A stretch of 64,000 nt of DNA, taken from the NCBI GenBank assembly GCA_033283325.1, contig JAWMQO010000001.1:1240001-1304000 (forward strand). The letters are read 5' to 3'. The translations under genes and the position numbers were made by a program. Of this stretch, positions 33,628 through 45,999 are shown piece by piece. Position 1 is the first letter of the stretch. Each line of letters begins with the position of its first letter. The DNA is from Mangrovimicrobium sp033283325 (GTDB lineage: Bacteria > Pseudomonadota > Gammaproteobacteria > Pseudomonadales > Halieaceae). A model generated the notes under the pieces. It made no database searches and was not told the origin of the DNA. It saw only the letters and a program-made list of their open reading frames with translations.

Positions 33628-36600
33628 TCAGGTATCGAGTTCGGCCAGCCTGTGCAGCAGGCCGAGGCGGGTAAAGTAGAGCGCGCAGCGCAGGGGCTGC
33701 GGGCCAAGGGATGCCAGGCAGTCCCGGTAGGCGGTGAGTTGCTCCAGGTATTTTGCCGATTCCGCCGCCAGGAACGTCTCCAGGGACTGTTCCGCGGGAG
33801 GTATGCTGCTCTTGTAATCGATCACCCAGCGCTCGCCGCTCTCCCGGTCGACAAAGGTCCTGTCGATAACGATGTCACGGGCTTCCTCACCCCTGCGCCA
33901 CGTGAGTGCGAGTTCGGCACTGGATTCGCGATGGGTGCTGTCCAGCAACCAGCGCCCGTGCTCCCGGTCTGCGAGGGTGGTATTCACGTTCTCACTGACG
34001 AGCGCGACGGCCTCCTCCAGCAAGCCCCCGGCGAGCCCCAGTTGCGCCAGTTGGCTCCGGCCATAATTCAGCATACCCGGCGGCAATGTCTGCGGCAGCT
34101 CCGCTGCCGCGGATAAATGTTCGAGCAGCAGGTGGCTCACCGTACCGACATGCCGCTCCAGCCGATTGTTGCGCCCGTCTGGCAGATTGACTGCTCCCGG
34201 TTCCGGCAGGGCTGGCGCGGGCGGGGGATTGCGCAGCACTCGCAGGGACCGGCCGCTGCTGGAGGACAGCTCCAGCCGCTGGCCTGGATGAACAGTCATG
34301 TCGCGCCTGAAGCGCGGCCAGATGGGCGCCAGTAGCGTGCCCTCCCCCGGGTCGCGAAATTGCGTGGGTATTTCCTCTTCCGGGTCCTCGGGTTTCAGGC
34401 ATGCACTGAGGGTGAGCCGGCTGATTGCGCGGGTGGTACCGACGTACAGAAGCCGCGCGGTTTCATGCCGCGCCTTTTCCTTGCGAGTTTCCTGCAGGTA
34501 GTGGTACAGGCCCGGCTCGCTTTTGCCATCGCTGTGATCGTTTGCCGCAAGCAGGAAGCCGTGGCCGCCGTCACGGCCGTTGAACTCGTCCCAGAGCAGG
34601 ATCTGGCGGCGGTCGCTGCGCTGGCCACGGGCCAGCGCCGGCATGATGACCCAGTCGAATTCGAGCCCCTTGGCGCGGTGCAGGGTCATGACTTGCAACT
34701 TCGCTTCAGGCGAACCACCCGGTGCGTAGAGCTTGTCCACCTGTTGCTGCAGCCAGACCGGATCCAGGCCGATGTCCTGCTGTTCCGCCTTCTCCAGCAG
34801 CGCGAAGAAATGCTGCGCATCCTGCAACTGTTCTGCTTCGGCCACTGACGCCGGGCCGCCGAGGTCTTCCCAGCACTGCTCCACCCACACCCGCAACGCA
34901 AGCTGGTCGCGTTTCTGCCAGGCGCGGCGCATGCACTGCGACAGTCTCGCCATAGCTCGGCTACCCGCTTCACTCAGGTCCTGCGGGACCGTTCCCGACA
35001 GGACCAGGGCCGCGGGGCTGGGCCGCCGCCCACTGGCGTCCGCGACTGCCAGCAGGTGCATGTCCGCCAGCCGCAGGGCGCACCAGGGTGCGCGCATAAG
35101 CGCCAGCCAGGCCAGGCGATCACCGGGGTTCGCCAGTGCCCGGCACAGGGTCATCAGGTCGATGACCACCGGCGACTTGCCCAGGGGATCCATGTCCTGG
35201 GCGGCGAAAGGGATTCCCCGGCGGCGTAACTCTGCGACCAGGGGGGCGAGATGACCACGGGTTCGGCCGAGTACGGCAATGGACTCGAGGGAAGGATCGG
35301 CCATCCCGGTGGCGATCTGTGTCACCAGCCAGCGCGCTTCCTGTGCGGCGCCGTCTTCCCCGTGAAAAGCCTGCATTTCCACGGCCGGCGCGGCTTCGTG
35401 TGGCGGCTTTACTGCCGTCGCCGCGGTGAACGCGACAGTACCCCGGCGCAGGTCTCCCTCGGCGGGAAAGACATCGGCGAAGGTCGCATTCACCCAGTCC
35501 ACGATCGGTTCGCGGGAGCGGAAATTGCACTGCAGCGCCAGCGCCTCCGGCACCAGCCCGTTGAATCCCCGTTCCCCGGCCTGGTGAAACAGGCCCACGT
35601 TGGCGTTGCGGAAACCGTAGATCGACTGCATGCCGTCACCGACGATCAGCAGGGTGCGCGGCGAGAGCGGCTGCTCGTGGTTGTGCTGCGGCCAGCCCCG
35701 GGTCAGGCGTTCGATCAGCCGGTACTGGAGATTGGCGGTATCCTGGAACTCATCCACCAGGATGTGCGCGATCTGGTAATCGAGGCGCAGTGCGAGGTCC
35801 GTCGGCGCATCGTCATCCCCCAGCGCCTCGAGGGCCGCGACCGCCACCTGGGTATGGTCGACCGCGCCGCGGCGGGTGAATACCAGCAACAGACAAGCGT
35901 AGAGCAGGGGCAGTACCCGCGACAGATGCACGACCAGACGCCAGGACTCGCTGTTGCCGCTCATCGAAGGCAACCAGAACAGGCGCTTGAGTTGCTGTGG
36001 CAGTTCTGGCGCCTCTTCCCGTATCTCGTCAAGCAGCGCGGTGAATGCCTCTTTCTGGCGCTTTTCATCAGCCGAATTCGCCGGAAAGCCGTCGCGCTTG
36101 TCCACCCTCTTGCGCAACCCGCCGCTCGCCGTCAGCAGGGTTTTACCCAGCGCTCGCCAGAGCTCCAGGTTTTCCGCGTTCTGTGCCGGGCAGGAGGAAG
36201 GGACGTCGTTTTCAAGATTGCCCTGCGCGTAGCGGAACAGGGGATACAGGCGCGACAGCCAGGGTTCGAGTGCTGAGTGCACCTCCTCCAGCTCCTCTCC
36301 CACCAGCATTTTCACCGTGGATATGAGCCGTTGTTCCGCACCGCTTGCGTCGCGCCCGGCCTCGACATACTCCATCCACTGTTCACGCTTGCCGAGCATG
36401 GCGGAGAGCAAATCGGCGAGTTGTTCCCAGTTGTTGTCGAAGTGCAGCAACAGGGAATCCAGGTCGTCGGCCTCCGCCCGCCGGCTGCCGACCAGGGAAA
36501 ACAGGCCCGCAACCGCCTCGCGGTACAAGGCCTGGGCGTCGTCCTGGGCATTGGCAGAGCCACCAAAGCCGCTGGCAACCGGCATCTGCCGCGCCAGGCT

Positions 36601-36972
36601 GGAACAGAAGCCGTCGATCGTGCGGATATTGAAGCGGGCGATATCCCGCGGCATTTCCCAGCCGCAGCTGCGCCCGTGCTGCAAGGCCGCGCTGGCGAGT
36701 TCGCGTGTCCGCTGCTGGTGCGGACTGGCTACTGGCGTTTCGGCCCGGGCGTCCCAAAGAGCCGCGACGACCCGTTCCAGCATTTCCGCCGCCGCCTTGC
36801 GGGTAAAGGTTATCGCCAGCACCTGTTCCGGCCGCTGCACACTTGGCAGCAGGGCGAGAAAGCGCTGGATAAGCAGCTCGGTCTTGCCCGAGCCGGCCGG
36901 CGCGGTGACGCGAAAACTGCGGGTGACGTCCAGTGCCTCAGCGCGCTGGACGGTGTCTGCGACGCTATTCAC
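33628..36972 (-). CDS. UvrD-family helicase/exonuclease, AddA-like
   Basis: 1114 residues from GTG 36972, which overlaps the stop of the AddB-like gene (GTGA). Helicase motifs are APAGSGKTELLIQRF (Walker A), ILVDEFQDTANLQ (II), GDGMQSIYGFRNA (III), TLHRAKGLEFDWV (V) and LLYVGTTRA (VI). A C-terminal PD-(D/E)XK nuclease domain carries WVIDYKSS. It pairs with the upstream nuclease as an AddAB-type double-strand-break resection complex that feeds RecA. In this lineage AddAB would do the job of RecBCD; whether RecBCD also exists cannot be seen here. Confidence 0.9.
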   Translation of the reverse strand: MNSVADTVQRAEALDVTRSFRVTAPAGSGKTELLIQRFLALLPSVQRPEQVLAITFTRKAAAEMLERVVAALWDARAETPVASPHQQRTRELASAALQHGRSCGWEMPRDIARFNIRTIDGFCSSLARQMPVASGFGGSANAQDDAQALYREAVAGLFSLVGSRRAEADDLDSLLLHFDNNWEQLADLLSAMLGKREQWMEYVEAGRDASGAEQRLISTVKMLVGEELEEVHSALEPWLSRLYPLFRYAQGNLENDVPSSCPAQNAENLELWRALGKTLLTASGGLRKRVDKRDGFPANSADEKRQKEAFTALLDEIREEAPELPQQLKRLFWLPSMSGNSESWRLVVHLSRVLPLLYACLLLVFTRRGAVDHTQVAVAALEALGDDDAPTDLALRLDYQIAHILVDEFQDTANLQYRLIERLTRGWPQHNHEQPLSPRTLLIVGDGMQSIYGFRNANVGLFHQAGERGFNGLVPEALALQCNFRSREPIVDWVNATFADVFPAEGDLRRGTVAFTAATAVKPPHEAAPAVEMQAFHGEDGAAQEARWLVTQIATGMADPSLESIAVLGRTRGHLAPLVAELRRRGIPFAAQDMDPLGKSPVVIDLMTLCRALANPGDRLAWLALMRAPWCALRLADMHLLAVADASGRRPSPAALVLSGTVPQDLSEAGSRAMARLSQCMRRAWQKRDQLALRVWVEQCWEDLGGPASVAEAEQLQDAQHFFALLEKAEQQDIGLDPVWLQQQVDKLYAPGGSPEAKLQVMTLHRAKGLEFDWVIMPALARGQRSDRRQILLWDEFNGRDGGHGFLLAANDHSDGKSEPGLYHYLQETRKEKARHETARLLYVGTTRAISRLTLSACLKPEDPEEEIPTQFRDPGEGTLLAPIWPRFRRDMTVHPGQRLELSSSSGRSLRVLRNPPPAPALPEPGAVNLPDGRNNRLERHVGTVSHLLLEHLSAAAELPQTLPPGMLNYGRSQLAQLGLAGGLLEEAVALVSENVNTTLADREHGRWLLDSTHRESSAELALTWRRGEEARDIVIDRTFVDRESGERWVIDYKSSIPPAEQSLETFLAAESAKYLEQLTAYRDCLASLGPQPLRCALYFTRLGLLHRLAELDT

Positions 36973-39695
36973 TCGCCTGCCTCCCCTTCCATACTCTCTT
37001 CCAGCGCGCTGCCCGGGTGTGCGGAGGCTTCGACCCGGCACAGGGACTGCAGGCCGCAAAAATCGCAGGCGCTGGTCTGGGGATCGACACGCGCCTCACC
37101 AGCGATGAATTCCTGCATCAGCTGCTCCAGGCTGTCAGACCAGCGGGATTTCACACCTTCCCAGTCCAGCTCCGGGTCCTCGCTGCCGAGGGCTTTCGGC
37201 AAATCGTCACTGATTCCCGGGAGTCCGCCCAGTTCGCCGACACCGAGGAACTTGCACTCCCGCGCCCGTACCTGGGCAAAGGCGATCGCCCCGGCGCCGG
37301 TGGCGATACCATAGAGCGGTAGCTGCGGCTCCTTCGGCCGTTCGCCGCTCCAGTCCATGACCCGGCACTTGGAGGACTTGTAATCGACGACGATCCGGCT
37401 CCCGTCCTCCAGTCGATCCACCCGGTCCACCCGCAGGGTCAGCTGCTTGCCGGCAAGCGTGAACTGACAGGGAGCTTCGTTGGCCTCGACGGTAAATTCA
37501 CCCCGCCCCGTTTCCAGAGCGAGCCATTCATCGAGCAGAGTCTCGAGACGGCGCGACTCGAGCTGCAGGCAGTGCATGCCGACGAGTATGCGCAGCGACT
37601 CCGGCACTGCATCGATGGCGGCGCGCACCGCGCTCTCGATGTGCTGCTCGCGTTGTTGGCGATCGAGCATTGCCAGCTCACGGGAACCGCCGAGGGCGCT
37701 CCAAAGGGCCTGCAACGCAGCGTGAAGCAGATTGCCCCGGTCCTGCGGCGAAAGGCCCGCGCGCGGCTCTCCCAGTGCCTCGACACCCAGCCGCCGGCTG
37801 GCATAGGCGCGAAAGGGGCAGGCCGCCTGGTCACGCAGGACACCGCTGCCCCCGGGCAGGGCCTGCTCGTTGGCGGGCACTGGCGGCGCCATGTCGTCTT
37901 CGAAAAATTCCAGGGAGGCGGTCTCGACTGCCTTTAACCAGGGCAGCGGAAGCGCCGCCCTTCGCGCATCGGATTCAATCACTTCCCCCTGCAGGAAGGG
38001 GCTGGGCAACTGGGGGGCGTTATCGAGTTGACGCGCGTAGCTGGCCTGCAGCAGGCGGCATCCACCGAGGTACTGCTGCCAGAGCGATTCGGCGTATTCC
38101 CACTGTTGTTCGCTACTGGCATGGGGCATGCGGTGCTGCCGCTGCAACCGTTGCGGGACGAAAGGATTGGGGCGCGGAGGCTCCGGCCACTGGCTGCCCT
38201 CGAGTCCGCAAATCCAGATCTGCTCGAACTGCAGGCCGGCGGCCTCCAGTGGGCCCAGCACCTGCACCGGGCTATCCGGGGTCTTGGGTTGTGAACTCTG
38301 CGCCCTGCAACAACGGGCCAGCAGCGCCAGGGCTTCGTCGAGATCGATCTCGCCGCTGATGCCGTCCATCCCGCTGTAGACGTCGAGTAGCCGATACCAG
38401 CTCTCGACCTGCTGGTATTCCAGGGAATCCAGCGCACCCGAGCCTGGCCATTGCCAGAGTTCCAGTACACCGCTGAAGGTATCGGCCCAGGCGGATGGAG
38501 ACTGCCGCAAGGCGTGTAGGCGCCGGGAGCGCAGGCTGGTGAGTGTCTGCGCGAGCCTCGCCAGCGGCGCTGCATCCGGCCCCTCAGCTGCGGCGAGGCC
38601 CGCGAGCTGAAATCGCAATCGCGACAGCTCGACCTGCTCGCGCCCGTCGGCAAAAAGTTTTCCCAGCAGTACAGGCATCGATGGGTCCAGCGCAAACTCG
38701 GGCAGGCAGAACCGGGAGCGAAACAGGCTGCAAAGCGACGCCAGGGGAATTTCCCGCTGGCAGCAGCCAAGCATATGCAGCGCGTCGCGCACCACCGGCA
38801 CCTGGTCGAGTCGCAAGGCTGTCGAGAAGTTGACCGGCAAGGCGGTGTAATTATCACCGAGGCAATCGAAGGCGCGCCGCAATTCGTATTCCAGCCGGGC
38901 CCGGTCGCCCTGCATGTCCCGCAGGATAATACCCAGCCGCTCCGCGGGACGCTCGCGCTGGGCGCTTGCGGCCCAGTCTGCGACTGCCGCGAGCTCGGCA
39001 GGTCGGTCGGGGAAAGAAAGGTAACGGGTTTCCGCCTGGCCGGAGGCGGTGGAGTGGCTGGACACCGTGGCAGCAAGTACTTCCAGGCAGGCCCGTTCCA
39101 GGGGCGTGGGCGCTTCCAGGTCGACCAGGATCACCCCGGCGCCGGTGCAGGCTGCGGACAACTCAGTCAGGGCCGACAGGCAGTCGGCTGCGGTAACCCG
39201 GCCCGCCCGTGCAAGCTCATCATCAAACGCATCGAGCCAGCGCAAGAAAGTGCCGCAATCCGTATCGAGCTGGAATTCAGAACGCATGGCGGCCGTCCGG
39301 TAGTCCAGGCGGGCGTGCAGTAGGCTGTCGCGGGCGGCAGCCGCGAGATCGGCGGCGCTGCCGGTCTGCAGCAGCGAATAGTGGCTGTTGCTCTCGCTGT
39401 CCCGGGCAATCACGCGCAGCCAGATTTCACGGGCCTGCAGCGAGCTGAGGCGCAGCCGACCAGGCAGTTCGCCCCGGGCAACGGCGCTGCGCCAGGCCTC
39501 TGCCAGCCAGTTATCGAGGGATTGCACTGTGGCGGGCTTCCAGGCGCTGAGGCCTTTGCCCGCCTGGCGGCGATCCCAGGCGGCCTTGATCACCCGGGCG
39601 AGGCGCTGGTTGGGGGTGAGAAGCAGGCTTCCTTCGGCGAGTGGCGCTTCCAATGCACCCAATTCAAACTGTGAGGAAAATTCGCCTCTGGACAC
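36969..39695 (-). CDS. PD-(D/E)XK nuclease, AddB-like DNA repair protein
   Basis: 908 residues from GTG 39695, which has an excellent GGGAGG site 4 bases upstream. The N-terminal half is a degenerate UvrD-like fold starting LLLTPNQRLAR without a Walker A motif, so it should not be an active motor. The C-terminal nuclease has IVVDYKSSK. Cys in DQAACPFRAY plus the CDFCGLQSLC triplet gives the four ligands of an AddB-type 4Fe-4S cluster that clamps the nuclease domain. It is translationally coupled to the AddA-like helicase. Proteobacterial members are often listed as probable DNA repair protein. Confidence 0.88.
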   Translation of the reverse strand: MSRGEFSSQFELGALEAPLAEGSLLLTPNQRLARVIKAAWDRRQAGKGLSAWKPATVQSLDNWLAEAWRSAVARGELPGRLRLSSLQAREIWLRVIARDSESNSHYSLLQTGSAADLAAAARDSLLHARLDYRTAAMRSEFQLDTDCGTFLRWLDAFDDELARAGRVTAADCLSALTELSAACTGAGVILVDLEAPTPLERACLEVLAATVSSHSTASGQAETRYLSFPDRPAELAAVADWAASAQRERPAERLGIILRDMQGDRARLEYELRRAFDCLGDNYTALPVNFSTALRLDQVPVVRDALHMLGCCQREIPLASLCSLFRSRFCLPEFALDPSMPVLLGKLFADGREQVELSRLRFQLAGLAAAEGPDAAPLARLAQTLTSLRSRRLHALRQSPSAWADTFSGVLELWQWPGSGALDSLEYQQVESWYRLLDVYSGMDGISGEIDLDEALALLARCCRAQSSQPKTPDSPVQVLGPLEAAGLQFEQIWICGLEGSQWPEPPRPNPFVPQRLQRQHRMPHASSEQQWEYAESLWQQYLGGCRLLQASYARQLDNAPQLPSPFLQGEVIESDARRAALPLPWLKAVETASLEFFEDDMAPPVPANEQALPGGSGVLRDQAACPFRAYASRRLGVEALGEPRAGLSPQDRGNLLHAALQALWSALGGSRELAMLDRQQREQHIESAVRAAIDAVPESLRILVGMHCLQLESRRLETLLDEWLALETGRGEFTVEANEAPCQFTLAGKQLTLRVDRVDRLEDGSRIVVDYKSSKCRVMDWSGERPKEPQLPLYGIATGAGAIAFAQVRARECKFLGVGELGGLPGISDDLPKALGSEDPELDWEGVKSRWSDSLEQLMQEFIAGEARVDPQTSACDFCGLQSLCRVEASAHPGSALEESMEGEAGE

Positions 39696-39749
39696 TCCGC
39701 CTCCCGCTGCACCCGCGACGGGGCGCCTGCCTACCCAAAACATGCCTGC

Positions 39750-39760
39750 TGCTATAGAAT
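39750..39760 (+). promoter_or_regulatory. Extended -10 promoter candidate for DAHP synthase
   Basis: TGC followed by TATAGAAT lies 65 bases before the start at 39825; no convincing -35 is seen, as expected for an extended -10 promoter. Confidence 0.35.
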
Positions 39761-39824
39761 GGCGCGCCCTCCCCGGCCAGGACGGGCGGTGGAGCCGCAA
39801 GAGCTAATGTATCAGGTAAGCCAC

Positions 39825-40892
39825 ATGAGCAACAACGAAGTCCACAATGTGAACGTCGCATCCCAGGGAATTCTCACTACCCCTGAAGAGCTGTGGGAAG
39901 CACTGCCGATGAGCGATGCGACACGCGATACCGTGGCGGACAGCCGCCGGGTGATCCGCGACATCCTCGACCGCAAGGACCACCGCCTTTTCGTCGTGGT
40001 CGGCCCCTGCTCGATTCACGACACCGAAGCGGCGATGGATTACGCCCGCCGCCTGCGCGCTCTTGCGGACGAGCTCTCCGATACCCTGTACATCGTCATG
40101 CGGGTTTACTTTGAAAAGCCGCGCACTACCGTTGGCTGGAAAGGGCTGATCAACGACCCCTATCTCGACGACTCGTTCAAGATCGAGGAAGGCCTGCACA
40201 TCGGCCGCAAGCTGCTGCTGGATATTCTCGAACTCGGCCTGCCGACCGCTACCGAGGCTCTGGACCCTATCTCCCCGCAGTACCTGCAGGACCTGATCAG
40301 CTGGTCGGCGATCGGCGCGCGCACCACTGAATCACAGACACACCGGGAAATGGCCAGCGGCCTCTCCTCCGCCGTGGGTTTCAAGAACGGTACCGATGGC
40401 GGCCTGACCGTGGCCACCAACGCCCTGCACTCGGTTTCCAGCCCGCACCGTTTCCTCGGCATCAACCGCAAGGGACAGGTTTCGGTATTCACCACCCGCG
40501 GCAATGCCTACGGGCACATCGTGCTGCGCGGCGGCAGCGGCGGCCCCAATTACGATTCAGTCCACATTCGCCTGTGTGAAGAGGCATTGGAAAAAGCGAA
40601 GCTCCCCGGGAACATCATGGTGGACTGCTCACACGCGAATTCCAACAAGCAGCCCGAGCTCCAGCCGCTGGTTGTCGACAACGTCGGCAACCAGATCATC
40701 GAGGGCAACAAGTCCATTGTCGGCCTGATGATCGAGAGTCACCTCAAGGCTGGAAACCAGTCGATTCCGGAGAACCTGGCAGACCTGGAGTACGGAGTAT
40801 CCGTCACCGACGGCTGCATCGGCTGGGAAGACACCGAAGCGAGCCTGCGCGAACTGCGGGACAAGGTGAAGGACGCGCTGAAAGCGCGCTAG
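39825..40892 (+). CDS. aroG: 3-deoxy-7-phosphoheptulonate synthase (class I, AroG-type)
   Basis: About 355 residues. ATG 39825 (MSNNEV) has AGGT at good spacing; ATG 39807 is an alternative adding six residues. Signatures are VVVGPCSIHD (metal Cys), FEKPRTTVGWKGLINDP (PEP-binding Lys/Arg), GTDGG and VDCSHANS. It condenses PEP and erythrose 4-phosphate in the first shikimate-pathway step. The residues for aromatic amino-acid feedback cannot be assigned to AroF, AroG or AroH type confidently from sequence reading alone. Confidence 0.93.
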   Translation: MSNNEVHNVNVASQGILTTPEELWEALPMSDATRDTVADSRRVIRDILDRKDHRLFVVVGPCSIHDTEAAMDYARRLRALADELSDTLYIVMRVYFEKPRTTVGWKGLINDPYLDDSFKIEEGLHIGRKLLLDILELGLPTATEALDPISPQYLQDLISWSAIGARTTESQTHREMASGLSSAVGFKNGTDGGLTVATNALHSVSSPHRFLGINRKGQVSVFTTRGNAYGHIVLRGGSGGPNYDSVHIRLCEEALEKAKLPGNIMVDCSHANSNKQPELQPLVVDNVGNQIIEGNKSIVGLMIESHLKAGNQSIPENLADLEYGVSVTDGCIGWEDTEASLRELRDKVKDALKAR

Positions 40893-40901
40893 GCAGCGTT
40901 C

Positions 40902-40923
40902 CTCGCCCGCAGGAGCGGGCGAG
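40902..40923. terminator. GC-rich hairpin between convergent aroG and nfuA
   Basis: CTCGCCCGC and GCGGGCGAG form a perfect 9-bp stem with an AGGA loop, placed between the two stop codons. There is no T-tract, so it may be a bidirectional pause site or an mRNA 3' end stabiliser. Confidence 0.45.
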
Positions 40924-40932
40924 AGTCCCACC

Positions 40933-41508
40933 TCAGTAGTACGCCTTCGATGTATCGGAGTGGTCGGTCAGGTCGCGCACGCCGGCCAGTTGGGGAAGCT
41001 GTTCCAGCAGGGTTTTCTCCACACCGCCCTTGAGTGTCTGGTCCACCGCCGCACAGCCCTGGCAGCCACCGCCAAAGCGCAGTACCGCGAACTTGTCCTC
41101 GGTGATCTCCACCAGGCTCACCTCGCCGCCATGGGCCGCGAGCGCCGGGTTGACCTCGTTGTACAGTACGTAATTCACGCGATCCTCGAGAGGACTGTTC
41201 TCGTCGACGCGCGGCATCTTGGCATTGGGTGCCTTGATGGTGAGCTGGCCACCCATGCGATCCTTGGAATAATCCACCAGGGCGTCTTCAAGGAAAGGCA
41301 GGGAGCGCTGGTCGAGCCACAGTGTGAACTTGTCCAGCTCCATGGTTTCGTCAGCTTCCTGGGCGTCGCCCTCGCGGCAATAGGCGATACAGGTTTCCGC
41401 ACGGGGCGTTCCCGGCTGGTTGATGAAGACCCGGACGCCGAGCACGTTCTCCTGCTTGGCGAGAAGTTCGGCGAGATAGTCCTGGGCGGATTCGGTAATG
41501 GTGATCAT
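40933..41508 (-). CDS. nfuA: Fe-S biogenesis protein NfuA
   Basis: 191 residues, the same length as E. coli NfuA. The N-terminal degenerate A-type domain (to about residue 95) is followed by the Nfu domain with the cluster-binding CxxC in FGGGCQGCAAVD. It carries a 4Fe-4S cluster on a dimer interface and delivers it to apo-proteins, especially under iron or oxidative stress. It would serve neighbours such as the sulfite reductase and EtfD (inference). Confidence 0.96.
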   Translation of the reverse strand: MITITESAQDYLAELLAKQENVLGVRVFINQPGTPRAETCIAYCREGDAQEADETMELDKFTLWLDQRSLPFLEDALVDYSKDRMGGQLTIKAPNAKMPRVDENSPLEDRVNYVLYNEVNPALAAHGGEVSLVEITEDKFAVLRFGGGCQGCAAVDQTLKGGVEKTLLEQLPQLAGVRDLTDHSDTSKAYY

Positions 41509-41628
41509 ATCGTTCTCTGCTGGCTCGCTTATCGAGCGCTATCCGAGTAATTTAGTCGGGTATTTTACCCGCCCGGACCCGAAAGTGCGAGAGCGGCGTA
41601 AGTGCAACCATACAGACCTGCGCAACTC

Positions 41629-41637
41629 TGCTAAAAT
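41629..41637 (+). promoter_or_regulatory. Extended -10 promoter candidate for metH
   Basis: TGC followed by TAAAAT lies 81 bases upstream of the metH start, with only a weak -35 match. No cobalamin or SAH riboswitch was recognised in the 209-base gap. Confidence 0.35.
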
Positions 41638-41717
41638 AGCCGGCTTTTTCGAGGTCACCCAGCAAGGCGTGGCAGGACAACATGGCGTCTTCAACGCCGA
41701 CAGGGACAGGAAGTATC

Positions 41718-45407
<3,690 letters not shown>

Positions 45408-45423
45408 TCCAGAGGTAGTGCAG

Positions 45424-45657
45424 ATGGAAACCAAACAGGAAAACGGTGAAGAGAAGAAACCCGGCCTGACACCCTTCCAGGTGATCGGCAGCGTGTTCGC
45501 GGCGATGTTCGGGGTACAGAGCAGCAAGAATCGCAAACGCGACTTCGAACAGGGGCGCGCTGGCGTGTTTATCGCCGCCGGAATTATTTTTGCCGTGATA
45601 TTTGTCGCGACGATCTTCGGGATCGTGCAGATGGTGATGAGTAGCGCGGGCAGGTAG
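45424..45657 (+). CDS. DUF2970 small membrane protein
   Basis: 77 residues from ATG 45424 (a GTG six bases upstream is possible). Family-typical FQVIGSVFAAMFGVQSSKNRKRDFEQG is followed by one strong membrane helix (FIAAGIIFAVIFVATIFGIVQMVM). DUF2970 proteins are single-span proteins of unknown function. It begins 16 bases after metH and is probably co-transcribed. Confidence 0.88.
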   Translation: METKQENGEEKKPGLTPFQVIGSVFAAMFGVQSSKNRKRDFEQGRAGVFIAAGIIFAVIFVATIFGIVQMVMSSAGR

Positions 45658-45681
45658 TCACGCCCGCGCCACAGCTGGATT

Positions 45682-45804
45682 TCAGGAAGGCATCCCGGAG
45701 AGCCAGAGGTACATCGTCAGGACGATGATGGAAATAATGGCCGTTGCCGCAATGGCATCCGCCGCACCGTCGCCGGCATCCTTGTTGATATTGTCTTCGC
45801 TCAT
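45682..45804 (-). CDS. 40-residue single-span membrane protein
   Basis: ATG 45804 is preceded by TAGGAGAAA at ideal distance. The product starts MSEDNINKDAGDGAADAI and continues with a hydrophobic helix (ATAIISIIVLTMYLWLSGM) ending at Pro-Ser. The acidic N-terminus and single helix suggest an inner-membrane small protein with the N-terminus in the cytoplasm. It converges on the DUF2970 gene and diverges from the sulfite reductase gene. The function is unknown; the strong ribosome site and clean helix support a real gene. Confidence 0.7.
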   Translation of the reverse strand: MSEDNINKDAGDGAADAIAATAIISIIVLTMYLWLSGMPS

Positions 45805-45999
45805 ACCACTTTCTCCTATAGGGGCGGATTGATACTGCCGGGCATTATACCAATAAGATCGCGTTGCCCAAGTGCTTTGGGCCTTCTAATCATTGGTTCT
45901 AACCTTATGAATAAACACGCTATTTACGGGCGGGCGATTTCTGGTAAGGTAGCGCTCCCGCGCCCTCTGGCCCGGGTTTGAACGCGACAGGACCAATCG

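Noticed and set aside
41509..41717. Cobalamin or SAH riboswitch before metH
   Set aside because: The conserved B12-box and SAH core sequences were not found; the gap is only 209 bases.
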